Position numbers and translations under genes: made by a program. From Bacillota bacterium (lineage in GTDB: Bacteria > Bacillota > UBA4882 > UBA8346): a DNA stretch of 19,726 nt. Below, one piece after another: positions 16,407-19,726 of the stretch. The notes below the pieces were generated by a model. That model did no database searches. It was not told where the DNA came from and saw nothing but the letters and a program-made list of their open reading frames with translations. Within the stretch, counting starts at the first letter, position 1. Each line of letters starts with the position of its first letter. The stretch is taken from assembly GCA_028282485.1 (NCBI GenBank), contig JANQHU010000180.1, positions 1 to 19,726 of the forward strand, in the 5' to 3' direction.

Positions 16407-16562
16407 TTAGAGAGAACCAGTGATAGTGCCAAAGGTGGTATCTAAACCGCCACCGAGGGCTGTCAAAGCAGTAATTAAAACGATGGCTACCAAAGCAATA
16501 ATCAAACCGTATTCAACCATTCCTTGTCCTGATTCGTCTTGGAAAAATCTCTTCAACATCAT
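16407..16562 (-). CDS. flp: Flp/Fap-type pilin, first copy of the operon
   Basis: This is the first gene of the Tad operon: a 51-residue Flp pilin identical in sequence to the third copy (leader MMLKRFFQDESG, core QGMVEYGLIIALVAIVLITA, tail DTTFGTITGSL). The mature pilin would be about 39 residues after cleavage at G12. Two adjacent ATGs (16562, 16559) follow AAAGGAGTGGTC. A candidate promoter lies about 85-115 bases upstream. Being first in the transcript it is probably the most strongly expressed copy. Confidence 0.92.
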   Translation of the reverse strand: MMLKRFFQDESGQGMVEYGLIIALVAIVLITALTALGGGLDTTFGTITGSL

Positions 16563-16646
16563 GACCACTCCTTTAATCTATCATTTTTGTTTGATTAAAT
16601 TGTCAGCTCGTCCTTACATATTAATAATAACATTTTTTTCCTGTAA

Positions 16647-16676
16647 TTTATATCCATCTAAAGTATCATTTTCCAA
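16647..16676 (-). promoter_or_regulatory. Candidate sigma-A promoter of the flp/tad operon
   Basis: On the minus strand TTGGAA (16676-16671) and TATAAA (16652-16647) are separated by 18 bases, about 85 bases ahead of the first flp start. Each box is one or two bases off consensus and the spacer is slightly long. It is the best candidate in the 267-bp divergent gap. The implied leader is roughly 78 bases and contains an A-rich tract. Confidence 0.45.
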
Positions 16677-16688
16677 GTGAGTCTTTAG

Positions 16689-16730
16689 TCCTAGACAGGG
16701 AATGGTCCCAGGATAGCTTAGGAAATAAGC
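16689..16730. promoter_or_regulatory. Cluster of short inverted repeats between the flp operon and the nuclease-like gene
   Basis: TCCT, then after five bases GGGA-ATGG-TCCC, then AGGA, form a nested inverted repeat (16689-16713). It is followed by GCTTA-GGAAA-TAAGC (16716-16730). The pair lies immediately upstream of the candidate flp -35 box and about 45 bases before the -35 box of the divergent gene. It is placed where an activator or repressor could bind. It does not match a riboswitch I know, including the c-di-GMP classes. Confidence 0.3.
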
Positions 16731-16772
16731 CACGTTAAAAGAGGGGTCAAACTAAAAAATTACTAAAAAATG

Positions 16773-16802
16773 TTGAATCCAAGCTAATACTCATGATAAG
16801 AT
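16773..16802 (+). promoter_or_regulatory. Candidate sigma-A promoter of the nuclease-like gene
   Basis: TTGAAT (16773-16778) and TAAGAT (16797-16802) are separated by 18 bases and lie about 28 bases ahead of the TTG start. Both boxes are close to consensus, and the position gives a short leader containing the GGAG ribosome site. Confidence 0.5.
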
Positions 16803-16829
16803 TAGATTAAGAAACGGAGATGATCACCC

Positions 16830-17849
16830 TTGTCTGCAGATCAGATATACTGGCACCCGGCTTTCGTGAAAGCCTTTGAGTTAGAACTGAAAGATTATTT
16901 AAATATTCTTGAAATTACTAGCGAATATCAACTTACCACCAAACCTCTCGAAATTGATATTTTAGTAATCAAGAAGCTCCGCGATGTTAAAATACTTAAA
17001 ACCATGGCCGAAATCTTCCAAAGCCATAATATTGTTGAATATAAGTCCCCGGATGATTACTTAAGTATTGATGATTTTTATAAGGTTAAAGCTTACGCCT
17101 ATCTTTATAAGTCGTTAGCTAACAATATTGATAGTATTAAGCTAGAGGAGATGACAATTACCTTTGTCAGTAACCGCTTTCCCCAAAAACTAGCTAAACA
17201 TATTCAAAAATACCATGGTATTACGATTGAAAAAATCAATAGCGGTATATATTATTTACTAGGCAGTGATCTCCTCTCCCAAATAATTGTTATTGATGAG
17301 CTTTCTTCTCGGGAGAGTCGCTATATTAGATTTCTAACTAAAAAGATTAACCCCAAAGAGGAAATTGCCGATTTAGTTGAAGAATATACCGAAAATTTAA
17401 AAGATCCCCGCTTTGAATTATTGTTTGATACGGTTTTTAATAATAATATCAGACAGGTATTGGAGGCTTTAGAAATGTTAAGAAAATTAAATCCCGAAGA
17501 AGAAGCTGCTTTAGAGAGAGTAGCTGCCAAATTTAATTTAAACTTAAAGTGGAAACAAGAAGGAATTAACGAAGGTATTAATCAAGGCATTAATCAAGGC
17601 ATTAGCCAAGGCATTAGTCAAGGCATTAGTCAAGGCATTAGCCAAGGGTTAGAAAATGGCAAGTTGGAAGAAGGTAGAGCCTTGTTAAAAAGATTATTGC
17701 AGAAAAAGTTTCCTCCCCTTCCTGCTACTATTTGCCAGAAGATTGATTCCTTAACTGATTTAGTTACCATTGAAAATCTGGTTGACAAAATTTTTGAGAT
17801 AAATACCATTGCAGAGGTAGAAGCTTATTTTGAGGAAAGTACTAACTAG
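16830..17849 (+). CDS. PD-(D/E)XK nuclease-like protein, Rpn/DUF4351 type, with GIxQ tandem repeat
   Basis: This cytoplasmic protein resembles the Rpn (recombination-promoting nuclease) / putative transposase-like group. The N-terminal nuclease-like fold has the catalytic pattern D43 (LEIDILVIKK) and E70-Y-K72 (IVEYKSPDD), followed by the DDFYKVKAYAYLYK helix. A flexible linker of seven 4-residue units (GINE, GINQ x2, GISQ x4) lies at about 245-272. The C-terminal domain (LLKRLLQKKFPPLP onward) resembles DUF4351. The start is TTG at 16830, with GGAG 10 bases upstream; an ATG at 16820 is out of frame. Such genes are scattered, often multicopy and horizontally mobile. The gene looks more AT-rich than its neighbours. 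No terminal inverted repeats or target duplication were seen. The true function is uncertain, and it may not belong to either neighbour's pathway. Confidence 0.72.
   Translation: MSADQIYWHPAFVKAFELELKDYLNILEITSEYQLTTKPLEIDILVIKKLRDVKILKTMAEIFQSHNIVEYKSPDDYLSIDDFYKVKAYAYLYKSLANNIDSIKLEEMTITFVSNRFPQKLAKHIQKYHGITIEKINSGIYYLLGSDLLSQIIVIDELSSRESRYIRFLTKKINPKEEIADLVEEYTENLKDPRFELLFDTVFNNNIRQVLEALEMLRKLNPEEEAALERVAAKFNLNLKWKQEGINEGINQGINQGISQGISQGISQGISQGLENGKLEEGRALLKRLLQKKFPPLPATICQKIDSLTDLVTIENLVDKIFEINTIAEVEAYFEESTN
17562..17645 (+). repeat. In-frame 12-bp tandem repeat, seven units, inside the nuclease-like gene
   Basis: Seven consecutive 12-base units of the form GGCATTAGTCAA (with small changes in the first units) encode GIN/S-E/Q four times a turn. 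Because the unit is a multiple of three, gain or loss by replication slippage would change linker length without a frameshift. Two adjacent middle units are identical at the DNA level, suggesting recent expansion. Confidence 0.92.
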
Positions 17850-17889
17850 AGGCGTGGTTTTGTTAAAATGAAGAAAAATGAGGCATTAG

Positions 17890-18549
17890 TTAATGATTGA
17901 TTAGCCCTTGGCGATAAGCATAGACCGCTACTTGGGTACGGTCTTCCAGGCCCATTTTGCGCAAGATACTGCTGACGTGGTTTTTGACGGTCTTTTCACT
18001 AATATAGAGTTTTCCGGCAATATCCCGGTTACTCTTACCACAGGCAATAAAATTGACTATCTCTTTTTCCCGTTGGGTCAGCCCAAACTCTACCGGAGCA
18101 GTTACCGAATGGCCTACTTCCAAAAGCTGCCGGAATTCTTGTAAGAGTTTTGATAACAGGCTCGGTTGAATATAGGCATCCCCTTGAGCCACAGAGCGAA
18201 TGGCTTCATAGAGTTGATCCGTATCAATATCCTTGAGGACAAAGCCTAAGGCCCCGGCTTTAATGATATTCAAGACATTATGCTGGTTGGTATCCGCGGT
18301 GAGGGCTAAAATATTTACCGCCGAGACGCAGTTTTTTAATTCGGCGGTTAACTCAATGCCACTCTTGCCCGGCATATTCAGATCCATCAAGATCACATCG
18401 GGTTTTAAGGCTAAGACTTTCTCTAATAATTCATCCCCGTTTTGGGCTTCGCCCACCACTATAAAACCATCTTCAATACTCAGAAGCTGTTTTAAGCCTT
18501 GTCTGACCAGAGGATGGTCGTCTACAAGCATGATCCTAATCACTGGCAT
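17890..18549 (-). CDS. degU: DegU-like response regulator, NarL/LuxR family
   Basis: This is a two-component response regulator that binds DNA once phosphorylated by the adjacent DegS-like kinase. The receiver domain has acidic residues in LVDDHPLVRQG and the phospho-acceptor Asp in LMDLNMPG, which is D56 if translation starts at ATG 18549, as in Bacillus DegU. The conserved Lys is in LGFVLKDI. The C-terminal LuxR-type helix-turn-helix (about 150-215) reads LTQREKEIVNFIACGKSNRD, then KTVKNHVSSILRKMGLEDRT. Alternative starts are ATG 18552 and GTG 18555; AAGGTG upstream gives the best spacing to 18549. It follows degS by about a dozen bases. In Bacillus this pair controls motility, exoenzymes and multicellular traits, so control of the Tad pilus is possible but unproven. 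It converges with the nuclease-like gene. Confidence 0.9.
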   Translation of the reverse strand: MPVIRIMLVDDHPLVRQGLKQLLSIEDGFIVVGEAQNGDELLEKVLALKPDVILMDLNMPGKSGIELTAELKNCVSAVNILALTADTNQHNVLNIIKAGALGFVLKDIDTDQLYEAIRSVAQGDAYIQPSLLSKLLQEFRQLLEVGHSVTAPVEFGLTQREKEIVNFIACGKSNRDIAGKLYISEKTVKNHVSSILRKMGLEDRTQVAVYAYRQGLINH

Positions 18550-18564
18550 CATCACACCTTCAAA

Positions 18565-19725
18565 TTAGTCAATTGCTTCTTTCATAGGAAAATGCACCCT
18601 AATCTTGGTTCCCTGTCCCGGAGCCGATTCCATCTCCAGGTTCCCATTAATGAGCTTCATCCGTTCTTTCATACTCAGCAAGCCAAAGCTAGCTTTGCCA
18701 GCTTTGCTTTCCATGATTTTTTGTAGGTCAAAGCCTTGGCCATCATCGGTAATCTGAACATTAATATCTTCCGAAGTTAATTCAATCTTAACGGTAATTT
18801 GCTGGGCCTGGGCGTATTTTTTACAATTATTTAACGACTCTTGAATCAAGCGAAACAAGGCTACTTCATAGATGTTTTTGAGACGTTTCTCTTCGCCGCG
18901 AAATTCAAAAGTAGCCACAAAACCCTCCCGGGTTTTTAATTCTTCTATATACCGTTTAATAGTAGGAATTAAGCCCAGGTCATCCAGAGTCATTGGCCGC
19001 AGGTTAAAGATAATTCGGCGCACTTCTTTCAAACTATCTTTGACAATCTCTTTTAAACTCCCTAGTTCCTTGGTAACATCGTTGCTACGGCCTGCTAAAA
19101 ATAATTTTTCGCAAAGCTCGGCTCTTAAAACCACGTTGGCCATAGCTTGGGCCGGGCCATCGTGAATCTCCCGGGCTACTCTTTTGCGTTCTTCTTCTTG
19201 GGCCAGAATCACCTGAGCCCCGATGAGTTGTTTCTGCTGCATACTCTCCATCTGGCTGCTAAAAGCATTAAGATTGCCGCTCAAAAAAGTGAGGGCAATG
19301 TCCACCTTGGAGACCAGATCCTCGGCTTTGTTGACCATCTCCCCGGCTTTCACCAGGGATCTGGTGAGCTCATCCCGTTTACCCCGGAGATTAACCTCCC
19401 GCTCCCGCTCCACGGCTAACTGAACCTGGATCTCCTGAGCCTTATGATAGGAATTTTTGATCTCCGTTTCGGAATACTTAGAAAAATCCTTACTCACATC
19501 CATCAACCGCACCCGGGCTTTTTTGTAATTATGGTCCAAGCGGTCCACGTGATCAATGACCCGTTTGACTTCCGAGTTTACTTTATCCAGGTCTTCTTGC
19601 ATTTTTTTATACATATTTTTCGAAGTCTCAGCAATATCAAAAAGATTGGATTTGCTAGACTCGATGGATTTTAAGGTATCTTTAATAATGCTATCCAGAA
19701 GACTAATGTCCAGGCTTTCTTCCAA
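18565..19725 (-). CDS. degS: DegS-like sensor histidine kinase (start at or just beyond the window edge)
   Basis: This is a cytoplasmic two-component sensor kinase of the DegS family. Residues about 1-165 form the long coiled-coil DegS sensor domain, with no membrane segment. The HisKA_3 phosphotransfer helix has H188 in AREIHDGPAQAMANV, preceded by EEERKR. The HATPase domain follows, with the N box ESLNNCKKYA, G1 box DDGQGFDL and the ASFGLLSMKERM segment. The visible length (386 residues from a TTG at 19725) nearly equals the 385 of Bacillus DegS, and the N-terminal alignment (LLDSIIKDTLKSIESSKSNL) agrees. The true start is therefore this TTG or a few codons outside the window, and its ribosome site cannot be seen. 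Confidence 0.92.
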   Translation of the reverse strand: MEESLDISLLDSIIKDTLKSIESSKSNLFDIAETSKNMYKKMQEDLDKVNSEVKRVIDHVDRLDHNYKKARVRLMDVSKDFSKYSETEIKNSYHKAQEIQVQLAVEREREVNLRGKRDELTRSLVKAGEMVNKAEDLVSKVDIALTFLSGNLNAFSSQMESMQQKQLIGAQVILAQEEERKRVAREIHDGPAQAMANVVLRAELCEKLFLAGRSNDVTKELGSLKEIVKDSLKEVRRIIFNLRPMTLDDLGLIPTIKRYIEELKTREGFVATFEFRGEEKRLKNIYEVALFRLIQESLNNCKKYAQAQQITVKIELTSEDINVQITDDGQGFDLQKIMESKAGKASFGLLSMKERMKLINGNLEMESAPGQGTKIRVHFPMKEAID

Positions 19726-19726
19726 C

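Noticed and set aside
15941..16562. Large direct repeats of about 230 bp as a possible mobile element
   Set aside because: The repetition is explained by tandem duplication of the flp pilin gene with its ribosome site; no transposase or terminal inverted repeats are present.
16420..16680. Plus-strand open frame over the first flp gene and its leader
   Set aside because: It lies antisense to a clear Flp pilin with conserved motifs, and its low-complexity translation matches nothing I recognise.
16681..16770. c-di-GMP riboswitch upstream of the pilus operon
   Set aside because: Pilus genes are often under such switches, but the conserved GEMM core sequences are not found on either strand here.
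17562..17645. Possible CRISPR-like or other spaced repeat
   Set aside because: The 12-bp units are contiguous, in frame and encode a GIxQ linker; there are no spacers.
17850..17889. Bidirectional terminator between the nuclease-like gene and degU
   Set aside because: Only a very weak, widely spaced TAACTA/TAGTTA pairing is visible; no convincing stem with a T-run on either strand.

Overview
The window looks like chromosome from an endospore-forming Bacillota (Firmicutes) of moderate-to-low GC. The main pointers are a GerA-type spore germinant receptor subunit, a DegS/DegU two-component pair, strong AAGGAGG-type ribosome sites and several TTG/GTG starts. A true pilus secretin (CpaC/RcpA type) is also present. 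That is unusual for a single-membrane cell and suggests either a diderm-like lineage (for example a Hydrogenispora/Limnochordia-like or related deep clostridial group) or an atypical use of the secretin. The lineage is inference only.

Layout. (1) 1-1504, minus: spore germination protein GerAA, with the start codon of the next operon gene at the left edge. (2) 1728-2813, plus: a YibE/F-family membrane protein, convergent with (3) a two-gene minus-strand metal-transport unit at 2810-4168, consisting of a NicO-type Ni/Co permease and a DUF1007 secreted partner. (4) 4276-16562, minus: a Tad (tight adherence, Flp pilus) locus. In transcription order it holds three tandem flp pilin genes (each 50-51 codons), tadV prepilin peptidase, tadE, a TadG-like gene, an intrinsic terminator, then cpaB (rcpC), cpaC (secretin), a receiver-TadZ fusion, tadA ATPase, tadB, tadC and a large secreted beta-helix protein. 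(5) 16830-17849, plus: a PD-(D/E)XK nuclease-like (Rpn/DUF4351-type) protein with an in-frame 12-bp tandem repeat. (6) 17890-19725, minus: degU and degS, with degS reaching the right edge.

How it fits together. The flp genes encode the pilin. TadV cleaves it, TadE and the TadG-like protein are pseudopilin or anchor-like components, and TadA powers assembly on the TadB/TadC platform. The TadZ-like protein localises the machine and carries an intact phospho-receiver domain, so it could receive a histidine-kinase signal. CpaB and CpaC form the exit route. The beta-helix protein closing the operon is a candidate adhesin or cargo. Expression seems layered: pilin genes first, then a strong 14-bp hairpin before tadV, and a terminator between the pilin/minor-pilin block and the machinery block.

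The features most worth a second look are the three pilin genes (the outer two encode identical proteins, and the middle one has an out-of-frame upstream ATG), the secretin in a spore former, the receiver-TadZ fusion, and the beta-helix protein at the end of the pilus operon.
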